Counted from the first letter of the stretch, positions 44,636 through 54,891 are shown. The stretch: 64,000 nucleotides of DNA from Plasmopara viticola (GCA_001695595.3 MBPM02000094.1:1-64000); one strand, 5' to 3'. Program-made: numbers and translations. Notes: generated from the letters alone by a model not told the origin.

Positions 44636-46669
44636 ATGGTGGTGCGCGTGTACGTCGGCGGCTTACCATTGGACATCGATAGTGTGGAGTTGCGTGAACG
44701 ATTCGGCCGCTTCGTGAGCAACGCCAAAGACTGTCGTCTGACCGATGTCGTGCTGCCCAAAGCAAAGCCCATAGGGACTTTTGTGCCGCCTCTTGGAACA
44801 ACCCGTGGATTTGCGTATTTAACGCTCGAAGGCGCGGCCGCTAAAATGCAAAGCGAAAAGTTGCAACTGACGTTTAATCGGACCAAGTGGCGTGGCTCAC
44901 TTTTGAAGGTGCAATTGGCCAAACCTTCTTTTCGGGAAAAGTTGCAGCGGGAGTGGGAGGAAGCGCACAAGAAGAAGAAACAGGCAGAGTACCGACTTGG
45001 AGACCAACAGCCAGTGAGTTTTGGTGAAGTACAGCCGCTTAACGTGTCAGTGAGATTTAGGGGTAAGAAGACCACTCAATTTTTAGACGTTGATGAGCAA
45101 GTAACTTCGACAGAGTCGGAGACGATGAGTGACGTTGACGATACTGATGAAGAGGTGGAAGCTGACGAAACGATGGAAAACGGTACAGATGAAATCCTTG
45201 AAGAGGACGACGTGGAGGCTTTTGTGAGGCAGATGGAAGAAGCAGCAGAGCTGGAACAAAAGCCGCTGACAAAGGAAGAAGTGAATGCTCGTCGATTGGC
45301 GGCGTTGAAAGCTAAGCAGCAACGAAAAGAAAAGGATATGCCAATGATCATTGCACCGCGTACGGGCGAAGCTTTGAATAAAAGGATCACGTTTGATGAT
45401 AGTGGGAATGAATTCGAGGCAGAGGAAGAGGTGGAAAAGAGTGGCGTCATTTCGAATTGGATGGATTCAAGTGACGATGAAGCAGACGGAGACGAGTGTC
45501 AAGGAAGCAGGACGTTGGATCTTATGGGGAAAGAGGAAGCGGACACTGCGGTCGACATGGAGACTCAAGCCGCATTTGCACTTCGTCCCGAATTTATGGG
45601 AGAGAAAGGCAAAAAGCTCTTTGAGCTGCAAAAAGGCTTTGGAGGTGATTCGCGGTTTCGTTTGGACGCGCGATTTCTGGAACAAGAGGCGGACGAGTTC
45701 GGTGGTAACGAAGTCGATGAGGAAGAAGATGGCGAGGATGCGAATGTTGAGTTGCAACGCTTTTTGAAGGAGGAAATCGGTGACACAGCAACGCATTATG
45801 CGCGCGAAATGCACGAAGAAGAGATGGCTTCACTGCGTGTCGTGTCAAAGCTTTTTCCTGACGTAGATGTGACGCGTTTGCAGCGTCGACTGCACGAGCA
45901 ACGCGCCCCGAAAGAGCCGCTTAAACAGGCTGCATGGATGGGCGAACTCAAGCGTTATGATCCACGAGACGTTCACGCGTGCCGTGAATTTGAATTGTCG
46001 ATGACGACGAGTTCAAAACAAGCTGAAAAAGAAGGAGAGGCTACTGCCAGACGTCAACGCGTGGAAAAGGAAGTTCTAACGGGTGGTGATCGGTATTTTT
46101 CGACCAGTGGCGCTCTCAGCTCGTTGTTTTCTCGTGTGCGCACGAATTCGGAAGACGGAGAAGAGGGGGAAGCCGCTCTCGATGGTGTGGCTGGTGCTCC
46201 TCCGACGAACTCGGACGCTTCGTTTAAGCTCGGCTCACTTTTTTCGCTCCCAGTCGGTGAAGACCAGTCACTAGCTGCAATAGGCGAGCAACTTTTCGAA
46301 GACGGTGACACAGGAGCTACATCAAGCGCAGAAAAGTGGGTATCGTCCCAAGGTTACGATGATCCCGTCGACGAAACGATGGGCACTGATAGTGAAGGGG
46401 GCGACGAGGCTGAAGACGACCAAGAAAAGGTTCAAGAAACTAGCAAGCGAGTCAAGAAGAGTCTTGAAGACTTTGTCGCTTTTGGTCGGACTTTTGTTGG
46501 CACAGGAGAAGACGTTGTAGATTGGCCTGAGCGTCGGAAAAAATTAACGCTTGACTATAAGCGGAAACGACGAGATGCTGTCAAGATGAAGAAGCGTTCA
46601 AACAAGTTTCAACAGACGAATGCTACGGGTGTAAGAGAAAATTCCAAGTGGAAGAAAACCAAACTCTAA
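44636..46669 (+). CDS. NOL8: NOL8-like nucleolar RNA-binding protein (RRM), 677 aa
   Basis: The N-terminal RRM spans residues about 3-96: RNP2 is VYVGGL (5-10) and RNP1 lies around TRGFAYLTL (56-64). It is followed directly by NRTKWRGSLLKVQLAKPSFREKL, the signature that continues the RRM in NOL8-type proteins (NKTKWKGGxLxIQLAKESF). The rest is long and highly charged, with acidic tracts (VDDTDEEVEADE, DEEEDGEDANVE) and a basic C-terminus (KLTLDYKRKRRDAVKMKKRS), as expected for a nucleolar ribosome-biogenesis factor. The ATG at 44,636 is used; the GTG just before it is not a plausible start here. No intron. The stop is only 71 bases from the stop of the convergent minus-strand gene, so the transcripts' 3' ends probably overlap. 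The NOL8 assignment rests on the RRM and its flank. Confidence 0.75.
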   Translation: MVVRVYVGGLPLDIDSVELRERFGRFVSNAKDCRLTDVVLPKAKPIGTFVPPLGTTRGFAYLTLEGAAAKMQSEKLQLTFNRTKWRGSLLKVQLAKPSFREKLQREWEEAHKKKKQAEYRLGDQQPVSFGEVQPLNVSVRFRGKKTTQFLDVDEQVTSTESETMSDVDDTDEEVEADETMENGTDEILEEDDVEAFVRQMEEAAELEQKPLTKEEVNARRLAALKAKQQRKEKDMPMIIAPRTGEALNKRITFDDSGNEFEAEEEVEKSGVISNWMDSSDDEADGDECQGSRTLDLMGKEEADTAVDMETQAAFALRPEFMGEKGKKLFELQKGFGGDSRFRLDARFLEQEADEFGGNEVDEEEDGEDANVELQRFLKEEIGDTATHYAREMHEEEMASLRVVSKLFPDVDVTRLQRRLHEQRAPKEPLKQAAWMGELKRYDPRDVHACREFELSMTTSSKQAEKEGEATARRQRVEKEVLTGGDRYFSTSGALSSLFSRVRTNSEDGEEGEAALDGVAGAPPTNSDASFKLGSLFSLPVGEDQSLAAIGEQLFEDGDTGATSSAEKWVSSQGYDDPVDETMGTDSEGGDEAEDDQEKVQETSKRVKKSLEDFVAFGRTFVGTGEDVVDWPERRKKLTLDYKRKRRDAVKMKKRSNKFQQTNATGVRENSKWKKTKL

Positions 46670-46740
46670 GTTTAATAAATAGGGTGGACAATCTACTCGA
46701 GCCGGCATACCTCTCGCTGCTTTCGACACTTGTCAGTTAT

Positions 46741-49700
46741 CTATTGTACTTTGTTCACGTGCGCAGCGATGTCGCGTCGACTTTGTGTCTTTCTATTGCC
46801 ATTTTCATGACGTTCTGTGGTCCAACAATTCTCGCTGGGTGGCGACTTGCTGCCTTGGCACAGCGATTTTTCGTATGGTTGCTGCACCATCGTGCTGTCG
46901 CATGACACTTGGTCAGTCGTTGCTGGGGAAGCCTCTGCTGGAATTCCATTCGTTTGAACACCCGAGCCTCTCAATGTCGAGCTGGGAGAGCCCATCGGAT
47001 GGCCATGCTGCGGCAGAGGGCCGTAGTAGGGCTGCTGATATGCTATCATTGTGCTGTGGTGGTACGCTGCTGCTGCCGCTGCTTGGTGTTGTAGTTGCTG
47101 GTACTGGAGCAACAGCGCGTTCACAGCACCAGCATCCAGCGATGGCAACAACGAATCCCATCGGCTACCTTCGTCCTCGTCGCTCTTGTTCATAGCTGCT
47201 GCAAGGTGTCTCGGCGACATTTTGCTATTCTTTACTGACATTGTTGCTGGCTTTCCATGCCACGTCTGTCTAGGGTGAATCAATAGGTCTGGACGCCAAC
47301 CATCTCCACGACCGTATAACTGCCAGCATCGCGCAAAAAACGCCTTGCTCACCTCTTCCTCCTTTCTGTCCTTACACAAAAGTTCAACATCGTCGACCCT
47401 GTGCAACGATTGAGGAGCGAGCATTGCAGCCAATTGATCCCTTGCGAGTCGGAACGCACGTTTTAAAACGGGAAAGACTTCAGCTGATACACTACGCGCC
47501 AAGTTATTCTTATCGTCAAGTGGATCCACAATGTTACAGGACCGAATGGGAAACAGACTTGTCGACGTTCCCTTATGACTCGAGTCTAACGCTCCAAACT
47601 GGTCGGCCAACGCATCACGAATCGCCTTAATATCCTCCGCCTCCAGCCCTCCAGTCGTTAGTTCAGGCGTGTACAAAGTAGTTCCATGAACCGATGTGGT
47701 CGTTAAACGACTCAGCGGTATAGCGCCGTGCAAAGTCAACGCAGACTCGTGCCAAGGAAACTCTGCCAATTGATCTAAAAACATGTACAAAGCTTGGAGG
47801 GGGTGCGAGAGCATTCTGCCGTGCTGAATGAAAAGTGCCATCACGATCGTGTTTATGGCGTACGTCGAAAAAGCGCCATGGCTTGCCCCCGTCACGCTAG
47901 ACGGAGTGCTTCCCAATCCCGACGCTTCGTCAGCCTCCGCCGACGCAGCCTGCATAAAACCACTCGACTCGTGTGTACACCAAGCTTTGATGAGAAGTAT
48001 GCTCTTCTTAAACAAGTGATGTCGTCCGACACGAGCTGCCATGACATCTAGCAGACGAACTGCACCTAGTGCACTCACGCGGTTGGCTGTGATGTCCACA
48101 GAAATGTTGTCAATTGTACACTTGATAACTCGGACGTCGGCATTAATAAATGTCACGTTACGAACCGTATTGGTCAAAACAAGAGATCCGCCGTTTCTTC
48201 CGACTGCAGCGGATGCAGCACAAGGTGAAGTGCTACCGCTCACATTCTCGGATCCACCTGGGTTGTTCAGATCCAACACTGTTCCTGCTCCACCACCGCT
48301 ACCTGCGACACAGAGCGCCTGCATCACAATATAGTACCATGATGTCTCCATCTCTGGCGGTAGAATTAAACAGATGTCCAGATCGGAGCCTGGCAAATAC
48401 GTTTTCATGGGGTACGAACCAGTAGCAAAGAAGAGCGGGGCTACAGCAGGAGGGAAGTGCGCAGTAATGATTCGTTGCACAAAGGAAATTACCTGTTGAC
48501 GAACGCGGTCGGCGACCTCGCTTGGGCCCATCCACTCGATTAGCGCTTCCGCCTGATGCGCAGCAACACTTTGCACTGGAAATTCACCTCGCAAGGTACT
48601 TACACAGCGTGCAAGAGCTGCTGGATTTGCATTTGCGCGAGCTTGATTACTCTGTGCCTTGTCATGAATCGTGATAGGAGACAACTGGTTCTGCGCTAAA
48701 AGTCTCTGGAGCTTGGCGATCTCCGCGTCTTTCTCCTCAAGAACCTTCTGATATGTCTTCACTTCCTGTTGCTGTTGTTCTGCAGCTTGCAATGCCTGAC
48801 CATATGCGATAGGCCGAATTGTAAGTGAGGATGGCTTTGCAGTGTCAGAGATTGCGCTTGAAGGCGCCGTCGCCGAATGGAGATGCTTACGGTTGCGCTC
48901 AGAGATTACCTTTGAGCTAGATAAAGCTTCATTGTAGGGTAAGACATCACGAAAACGCTGCATTTCGGTGGCCATGTCAGCGAGAACATTGCGTGCACGT
49001 TGAACATCTTCCTGCAGAGCGTCACTCATTTGTTTGCGCTCAGCGCGAGCTAAAGCCTCGTTTATAGCACTCGTGTCGCACTCGTCAGATGCGCGCTGGA
49101 GACTTGCACGCAGCTTTTTGAGTTGACGCTCGCGTTTTTTCAGGTACTTCTCGTCCATAAGCACAGCCTTTGCCTTACTGTGATCATCCTTTCCATCTTC
49201 ACTGCTTCCTGAAGCCTCTTCATTCGTTTCTCTGTCAAAAGTACAAGGAGTAGGTCTAACAATACGGCAAGGTGACTGGTCCTCGTGTATTACTCGACAA
49301 CTTGTCTCATTGGTGGATACAGAGTTGTCGGCGAGTGTCAACGCCTCATGTTCTGTCTCGCCTTGTCCAAAATCGTCAGAATGCGCTTGGATTTCAATCT
49401 TCACTGCTCCGGTCTCTAAAATTTCACCAGCATCCTCATCACACATGCTTTCCCAAGCTTCGTCGCGGCTCATCACGTTTGCCACAACAACCGGAGGCGG
49501 GATGGTAGTACTAACCGCTCCCTTTACATCGCGTCGCATTGAAAGCGCTGGAGGATTGCCACGAGCTAGCTTAATACCGCTCGATTCTTCATCAGATTTG
49601 TCAGCTATCATGTTTGTGTTCAGCCACTCTGCCGTATCAAAGTTAGTGCTCAGCCGCTCATTTATCTCGAGAGTCCCACTCTTCTCCATCTTGGCCTTTT

Positions 49701-51903
49701 GTTCTTCTTGTTCGAAATCGAGCGATGTAATTGTTGCAATCAAATGGCGGCCTTCTGTGCTCACAATATCCGTATCTTTGTTGTCCACACACATTTCCTT
49801 CGGCTGTAAACTCTTTTCCTGTATTACTTGCATTCGATTATGCTCTTCGTTTTCTTGTCGCTCTTCTTCATCCTCCAGCAGCACATACCCCACAGATAAT
49901 TTGTCCTTTGCATTTGCAAAAGCACTGTTGTTAGCAGCTTTTTTCTTTTTCTTTTTCTTCCTCTTCTTATTCTTGCTTGTACTGGTATTTCCATTTATAT
50001 TTGACGTTACAGCACCGTCCTTCTCGTCCGCATTTTGCTCGAGCCACGCCAATGCTTCGTGTAGTTTTTGCTGTTCAAAAACAAGTCGACGCTCGCGGGT
50101 CTCTTGCAATTCTAGCTGCGCTTCCATGTTGTTAGCGAACGAGTCGAGAATTGCTTGGTAATCCTCTTCTGCGGCATTGAACTGTTCACTAGCGAGTCGC
50201 AATCGCGCACGACAAAGCAGAGCGTGAGCCGCTACTTCACTTGTAATTTTCCCACTAGATCCGCCTCTTCCCCCTTTTCCTTTACGACTACTATTAACTT
50301 GTAGTGTTCCACCCGAAGCAAAGTGCATTGTAACCTTACCAGTCGCAGCTGGTTCGTCCATTTCTGAATTGTCAAAGTGTGCATGAATAATAGATGAATA
50401 GTCGTTTTCTGCTTCATGTATTAATCCCAACTCTTCATATAATTGTGCACGCATCTTCAGTCCATTGACAAAAAAACCATTGCCTTGCAACACGGCCGTC
50501 ACTTCATCCACTGCAAGCTTGAGGTCACCGCGTTGTCGATACAATCTTGCACGAGCCATCGCCACTTCAAAGTCCTGTGGATCCACTTCAAGAGCACAAG
50601 TCAAGTCCGACAGAGCGTCTTCATATCGTCCAAGATGCATCAACGCTTCGCCTCTCAGCCGCAGTGCTTCGACATTTCGTGCCTCAAGATCGAGCGCTCT
50701 TGTATAATCCTGCAACGCTCGTTTCTCGAGTCGTCGAGACTCAATCCCTCGATATGGCTCAGGTTTTGGCAAGACAGTTGTATAGGCCCGCTTAACTTCA
50801 CATTTTTTCGTCGTAGCCTGTCCTTGTTCAATAGCTGCTAACTCGGCATCTTTCCGTTCCCGTGCATCCTCTTCAAGTGCTAATCGTTGCAGTAACCTGC
50901 CTCGTTCCAGCAGCACGTCCAGCACACGTGCTGTCACTTCTGCTGTCGATTCCTGAGGCGTCACAAAGCCCGCAAGACCTCCGATACCCCCTGACGCGTC
51001 AAAATGCCGACTCTCCTCCGCTTCTTCTTGCAACTCAAGAAACCGATCAAAGTCCTGCAGTGCGAGCGGATCTTGATGACACTGTAGATAAAGGTGCGCT
51101 CGGTCGTAATAAAGTTCGGCATCACGATGGCCACCCGCAGAGTTTTCGGCGTGACACAAATCCTCCAGCGCATGCGTGATGTTGTTCATGGTCTTGTACA
51201 CTTTAGCACGAGCCAAGTACAAGCCCCGTAATTTCACCAAGCCCGCACTGGAAGACTGACCATCATTCCTTGTGGCCATGGTATGGTGGTCGTGAAGTAA
51301 CCCTTGAGTAGAAGCAAGACTAATGGCCTCACTGTAGTCAAGCAGCGCGGCATGAGGTTCTCCTAGAGCCGCGTAAGCTTTCCCTCGTTTCGCATAGAGA
51401 TCAGCACTCTTTGGCGTCATTTGCATGACTCGAGAGAAGTCATCGATCGCGGCCTTATACTTTTTCGTGGCCAAAAAACACACTCCGCGCTCGTGGTACA
51501 GCTTCACGGTACTGCTCGTGGTGTTCCAGTCGGATGAGGACAGCAAAAGCGTCTCTAGGGCTTCGGTCAGGTAAGAAACGGCCGCTCCAAATTGTTTGCG
51601 CTCCACAAGCGAGAGTCCGCGCTCAGCAGCGCGCTCGGCCGAGCCGCGGGACCGCCGCGCATCATTGAGATGCTGCAGAGTGCGGTATTGGTCAATGCCA
51701 GTGCGAAGGAGTCGTGTGTCGTTTCTGGACGAGTCGCTGCTGTTTGCATTCATCTTCAGATTCATCTGCATCTTCATTTGTGTAGCCATGGGGATTTGTA
51801 TCCTTTTATCCACTTCATCAAATTTCTCCGACTTCTTTTTGTTGCGGAGTGCGTGGCTGGTCGGCTTGTCCGTCTTCATTGCTAACTCGTGGTTGCCAAC
51901 CAT
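46741..51903 (-). CDS. TPR-repeat protein with poly(A)/uridylyl-polymerase-type nucleotidyltransferase domain, 1720 aa
   Basis: First ATG at 51,903 (MVGNHELAMKTDKP). Several tetratricopeptide repeats occupy about residues 90-300 and 390-610 (for example FGAAVSYLTEALE, YKAAIDDFSRVMQ, YEDALSDLTCALEVDPQ and FNAAEEDYQAILDS). A lysine run lies near 645-655. A low-complexity acidic linker and a coiled coil (about 1035-1075) follow. The C-terminal third contains a Pol-beta-type nucleotidyltransferase core: ATGSYPMKTYLPGSDLDICL has the GS motif and the first two catalytic aspartates (about 1174 and 1176), and SVDITANRVSALG supplies the third. FKKSILLIKAWC and the SYAIN-like FSTYAINTIVMALFIQH resemble the central domain of Trf4/TUT enzymes. 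It is probably a non-canonical RNA nucleotidyltransferase with a TPR scaffold for partners. It shares a 188-bp divergent promoter region with bL21m. Confidence 0.8.
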   Translation of the reverse strand: MVGNHELAMKTDKPTSHALRNKKKSEKFDEVDKRIQIPMATQMKMQMNLKMNANSSDSSRNDTRLLRTGIDQYRTLQHLNDARRSRGSAERAAERGLSLVERKQFGAAVSYLTEALETLLLSSSDWNTTSSTVKLYHERGVCFLATKKYKAAIDDFSRVMQMTPKSADLYAKRGKAYAALGEPHAALLDYSEAISLASTQGLLHDHHTMATRNDGQSSSAGLVKLRGLYLARAKVYKTMNNITHALEDLCHAENSAGGHRDAELYYDRAHLYLQCHQDPLALQDFDRFLELQEEAEESRHFDASGGIGGLAGFVTPQESTAEVTARVLDVLLERGRLLQRLALEEDARERKDAELAAIEQGQATTKKCEVKRAYTTVLPKPEPYRGIESRRLEKRALQDYTRALDLEARNVEALRLRGEALMHLGRYEDALSDLTCALEVDPQDFEVAMARARLYRQRGDLKLAVDEVTAVLQGNGFFVNGLKMRAQLYEELGLIHEAENDYSSIIHAHFDNSEMDEPAATGKVTMHFASGGTLQVNSSRKGKGGRGGSSGKITSEVAAHALLCRARLRLASEQFNAAEEDYQAILDSFANNMEAQLELQETRERRLVFEQQKLHEALAWLEQNADEKDGAVTSNINGNTSTSKNKKRKKKKKKKAANNSAFANAKDKLSVGYVLLEDEEERQENEEHNRMQVIQEKSLQPKEMCVDNKDTDIVSTEGRHLIATITSLDFEQEEQKAKMEKSGTLEINERLSTNFDTAEWLNTNMIADKSDEESSGIKLARGNPPALSMRRDVKGAVSTTIPPPVVVANVMSRDEAWESMCDEDAGEILETGAVKIEIQAHSDDFGQGETEHEALTLADNSVSTNETSCRVIHEDQSPCRIVRPTPCTFDRETNEEASGSSEDGKDDHSKAKAVLMDEKYLKKRERQLKKLRASLQRASDECDTSAINEALARAERKQMSDALQEDVQRARNVLADMATEMQRFRDVLPYNEALSSSKVISERNRKHLHSATAPSSAISDTAKPSSLTIRPIAYGQALQAAEQQQQEVKTYQKVLEEKDAEIAKLQRLLAQNQLSPITIHDKAQSNQARANANPAALARCVSTLRGEFPVQSVAAHQAEALIEWMGPSEVADRVRQQVISFVQRIITAHFPPAVAPLFFATGSYPMKTYLPGSDLDICLILPPEMETSWYYIVMQALCVAGSGGGAGTVLDLNNPGGSENVSGSTSPCAASAAVGRNGGSLVLTNTVRNVTFINADVRVIKCTIDNISVDITANRVSALGAVRLLDVMAARVGRHHLFKKSILLIKAWCTHESSGFMQAASAEADEASGLGSTPSSVTGASHGAFSTYAINTIVMALFIQHGRMLSHPLQALYMFLDQLAEFPWHESALTLHGAIPLSRLTTTSVHGTTLYTPELTTGGLEAEDIKAIRDALADQFGALDSSHKGTSTSLFPIRSCNIVDPLDDKNNLARSVSAEVFPVLKRAFRLARDQLAAMLAPQSLHRVDDVELLCKDRKEEEVSKAFFARCWQLYGRGDGWRPDLLIHPRQTWHGKPATMSVKNSKMSPRHLAAAMNKSDEDEGSRWDSLLPSLDAGAVNALLLQYQQLQHQAAAAAAYHHSTMIAYQQPYYGPLPQHGHPMGSPSSTLRGSGVQTNGIPAEASPATTDQVSCDSTMVQQPYEKSLCQGSKSPPSENCWTTERHENGNRKTQSRRDIAAHVNKVQ

Positions 51904-52091
51904 ATTTGTTGTTGTCCTAGTCACGGACGATAGAGAACAAGTGACCTACCAGTCGCAATTGTGAAGGGGGGGATGCCGCCGCTTGGCTGTTGATGCACAA
52001 GTTGCTTGAAAATCACAATTTAATCCAATCGGAATCGAGCTTTCGGCTTGCAATTTCAGTCCACACGATAAGTTGCTATACACAGGCAGCG
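51904..52091. promoter_or_regulatory. Divergent promoter region between TPR-nucleotidyltransferase and bL21m genes
   Basis: Only 188 bases separate the two start codons. A CCAAT sequence lies at 52,025-52,029 (taatccaatcgg). Both transcripts must start within this short stretch or use overlapping 5' leaders. Individual sites cannot be proven from sequence alone. Confidence 0.5.
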
Positions 52092-52628
52092 ATGGCAGCA
52101 GCTTTAGCACGCAGTCTACGCGCGTGTACTCGGCAATCAAGATTGCGCACCTTTGCATCTTCTCCGACATTTGATATCGAGTCCAGATTTTCAGTAGTGG
52201 ACCATCCCGTGACGGCTGACATTATTAACCCCGAAGACTATTTCGCAATAGTCAAGCTAGCTGGTACGCAGTATAAGGTAGTGCAGGGGGATATTGTGAT
52301 TACAGAAAAGATTAAGGAAGCCAAGGTCGGTGAAATCATGGACATCAATCAGGTAAACTTCCTCAGATAGAACAAAGTAAGGCACAGACCTAAATTATGA
52401 TTGTTTGTTTGCCCGCAGGTACTTCTATTAGGAAGTGTGAATCAGACAATTGTGGGACGGCCGCTAGTGGAGGGCGCAAAAGTACGTGCTCGCGTAGAGG
52501 AGCAGACCTTAGACGCCAAGATTGACATTTTTAAGAAGAAGCGTCGGAAGAATTATCGCCGTTGGAATGGCTTCCGTCGCCAGGTTACGGTGCTGCGCGT
52601 CACAGATATTGTACCCATCGAAGCTTGA
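52092..52628 (+). CDS. MRPL21: Mitochondrial ribosomal protein bL21m (two exons)
   Basis: Large-subunit protein of the mitochondrial ribosome, 156 aa after splicing. Exon 1 is 52,092-52,352 and exon 2 is 52,419-52,628; the 66-bp intron (52,353-52,418) starts GTAAAC and ends CCCGCAG, and the junction falls between codons ([11 protein letters not shown]). Start choice: [21 protein letters not shown] is a basic, acid-free mitochondrial presequence; an upstream in-frame ATG at 51,990 would add 34 residues without such character. The L21 core follows: [18 protein letters not shown] (50-67), [15 protein letters not shown], and the diagnostic basic [16 protein letters not shown] (126-141), ending VLRVTDI. 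It is the only clear intron in the window. Confidence 0.93.
52353..52418 (+). other. Intron of the bL21m gene, 66 bp
   Basis: GT-AG intron between codons 87 and 88. Without removing it the frame hits a stop at 52,368-52,370. A ctaaat sequence about 27 bases before the acceptor could serve as branch site. The short length is usual for oomycetes. Confidence 0.92.
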
Positions 52629-52825
52629 GTGTCTATTCGATGAAAACTCCAGAGACCTATAGTAATTTTTCACCTATCATAGAATTAAGGTCTATTCTAA
52701 ATGATGGTTTTGCTACCATAAATTCAGTCTCTTATTTAGTTCTTCAACGCCCTTATTTGACTGGCCCAGATGAGCTCTGCGTTGGCAATCCCCAGTCCGT
52801 TTTTTTCCTATTCTCCACGATCACA

Positions 52826-53389
52826 ATGGCCCAGCCGGAGCTCGACTACGCGAACAACCATGACAACGATCACCTTCAGGCAAATGTGGACTCAGATGAA
52901 GAGATCCCATCTCTTGAAGAGGCTCCGGACGCCGCCGACGCTGAGAAGGGCAAACACAACCGCTCGGAGAAGAAGTCGCGCAAGGCCATGCAAAAGCTCG
53001 GCATGAAGCCTGTAGGTGGCATTATTCGCGTGACCATTAAGAAAAACAAAAATGTGCTGTTTGTGATCTCCAAGCCGGACGTCTTCAAGAGCACTGTCAG
53101 TGAGACCTACGTTATCTTTGGAGAGGCTAAGATCGAGGACCTCAACGCACAAGCTCAGTCTCTGGCCGCCCAACAGTACAAAGCACCTTCCACTGAGGCC
53201 GTTGCCGAAGCTACGGCTGCTCTTGCGGACGTTGAAGAAGAGGAAGGGGACATTGATGAGTCGGACATTGATGCCAAGGACATTCAACTCGTCATGAGCC
53301 AAGCTGGTGTAAGTAAGAGCAAGGCCGTAGCCGCATTACGCTCGAATGACAATGACATTGTCAATGCTATCATGGAGCTTACTATGTAA
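52826..53389 (+). CDS. NACA: Nascent polypeptide-associated complex subunit alpha, 187 aa
   Basis: Ribosome-associated chaperone subunit that pairs with NAC beta at the tunnel exit. The ATG at 52,826 gives [20 protein letters not shown], an acidic N-terminus. The NAC domain spans about residues 45-108 and begins with the ribosome-binding stretch [18 protein letters not shown], followed by [20 protein letters not shown] and [15 protein letters not shown]. The C-terminal UBA domain spans about 149-187 ([36 protein letters not shown]). Length and domain order match the family. The frame is open upstream to 52,562 but that overlaps the end of bL21m and lacks homology. It follows bL21m by about 200 bases on the same strand. 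Confidence 0.96.
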   Translation: MAQPELDYANNHDNDHLQANVDSDEEIPSLEEAPDAADAEKGKHNRSEKKSRKAMQKLGMKPVGGIIRVTIKKNKNVLFVISKPDVFKSTVSETYVIFGEAKIEDLNAQAQSLAAQQYKAPSTEAVAEATAALADVEEEEGDIDESDIDAKDIQLVMSQAGVSKSKAVAALRSNDNDIVNAIMELTM

Positions 53390-53877
53390 GCCTCGTTATC
53401 TAGCCAAGAGTACATTTGTTAGTTAAAAATGGTTTTGGGATTTTTTATATAAATTGCACAATTTGTTTGTATAGTTTTCAGCATGAATCATAAAATGTGG
53501 ATTTAATTACGGAATCTGGAACAAATGGGAAGAACGAGCATTTTGGCACAACTGAGGCAGTAGCTGTAGAAACCTTGTCTACGCTCAACATAAAGCCTAT
53601 TGTTGCACTTCAACAAGCTTGAATGGCTCAGAATTTTTTTTTAGGGCTGGACAAATATTAAGGATTGAAAGATGAAGCGCAGATAAGCCTTTCTCTTTAA
53701 TTAACGGAAGGCAATCAGGCCTAGACTTTGATGACCCATATTTTATCGAATTGTACGAGTGCCCCCACACGGTCGGTTAAGATACACTTTAGGCGCTCAC
53801 CTTTGTGAGAAGATTAACAGGGTCAAATAAAGCAATAAGGCTTGTGTCGTCAAAATATGACAGCCACAATCTCCACA
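53390..53877. other. Intergenic, 3' of NACA
   Basis: AT-rich, presumably including the NACA 3' UTR. No gene seen. Ends with the 12-bp target duplication acaatctccaca (53,866-53,877) of the next element. Confidence 0.6.
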
Positions 53878-54199
53878 GCTTGGAAAAGGTTGGGATAACC
53901 CCCTCCTTCCAAGCGCGGGGGCTAAATGCTCGCACGCTTCGGGCAGGTGCTCTCGGGCATCTGCAGGTCTCTAACGAGTCTCACCCTCGACGCGACGGTC
54001 TCCAGCACCGGGCGCCACCTGGGCTCTTACCAAGTCAGAGCTAAGCAGAATAATGGAAGACCCTCACGACCTCGGTGCTGGCTGCACTGCCCGCCGAACG
54101 AGACCCGACGTATGCGGACACCACTCTATGCCGTGGACTAGCCAGACTGAGCCTAGCACGTGCATAACTTGGCAACGCGATAACGTAATACATTACATT
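53878..54199 (+). mobile_element. SINE-like retroposon, complete copy
   Basis: 322 bp, flanked by a perfect 12-bp direct repeat acaatctccaca (53,866-53,877 and 54,200-54,211). The 5' end is GCTTGGAAAAGGTTGGGATAACC. The body matches the other copies closely, and the 3' end is ...aacgcgataacgtaat followed by acattacatta, a short tandem tail. Orientation is opposite to that of the copies in the duplication. Confidence 0.85.
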
Positions 54200-54732
54200 A
54201 CAATCTCCACATGAGCAATCACACCCGAAAGTGTGACGATTCTATGCCCCTTAGGATATGCCCGATTGTCGGGTGGGCGAGACGCCTCACTGGCCAAAAA
54301 GGCCCAAAATGTAATGAGGGGTACGGAACACAGTCCCACGATGAGTCAGACACCAACCAGCAATTCGCGCTAAACGCAGCTTACCCGGGTTCCGGTGGCT
54401 TAATCTCAAAAGCTCATTCTAATTTCAAACAAGTGGAGTATAGCATCCATCGAACGCTTTGCTCAATAAATTCTGGTGAAAATTGCACACAAAGGCAACG
54501 AAAACCCGACATCCAGCGACAGAGGACGGCGTGGACAGGAAGGTGCCGGTAGGACCGTCAATGTAAAACACGGCTGGTAAGCTTTCGAGCAAGTTTGTCA
54601 TCTGTATTGTTGGTCCTGATGTTAATGTATATCGGTATAGTTGGCTATATCACCGATTGTAGACTTTTCGAGCAGTCTAGACTGCTTTCGTTGTAGCTGA
54701 CAGGCTAACTGTGACGTCGATGATTGTACCGC
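54200..54732. other. Intergenic between SINE-like element and Copia LTR
   Basis: No gene seen; one open stretch at 54,211-54,552 lacks homology. The last five bases (accgc, 54,728-54,732) are the left target-site duplication of the Copia insertion. Confidence 0.5.
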
Positions 54733-54878
54733 TGTTAAGAAGAAAGTAAAAACCGAAGTGAACATATTAATCCTGACCAATGAATGGCTACCATATGTAA
54801 TTACTAATTGTGACGTACTTGTAATCACTGTGAAGCCATCCACCTGTTCAATATGCATTCAGCGGTGTAATGTTAACA
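54733..54878 (-). repeat. Copia 3' LTR, 146 bp
   Basis: TGTTAAGAAGAAAGTAAAAACC...GGTGTAATGTTAACA, bounded by accgc on the left and the polypurine tract on the right. Palindromic TGTTAA/TTAACA ends. Confidence 0.95.
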
Positions 54879-54891
54879 CTCCCACTCACCG

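Noticed and set aside
49310..50161. 283-codon open frame on the plus strand inside the TPR-nucleotidyltransferase gene
   Set aside because: Antisense shadow of the low-complexity region; serine- and phenylalanine-rich, no domain.
51904..51924. GTG as start of the TPR-nucleotidyltransferase gene
   Set aside because: Not a plausible nuclear start codon; the first ATG is at 51,903.
52562..52825. N-terminal extension of NACA
   Set aside because: It overlaps the end of bL21m in another frame and has no homology; the family start fits 52,826.
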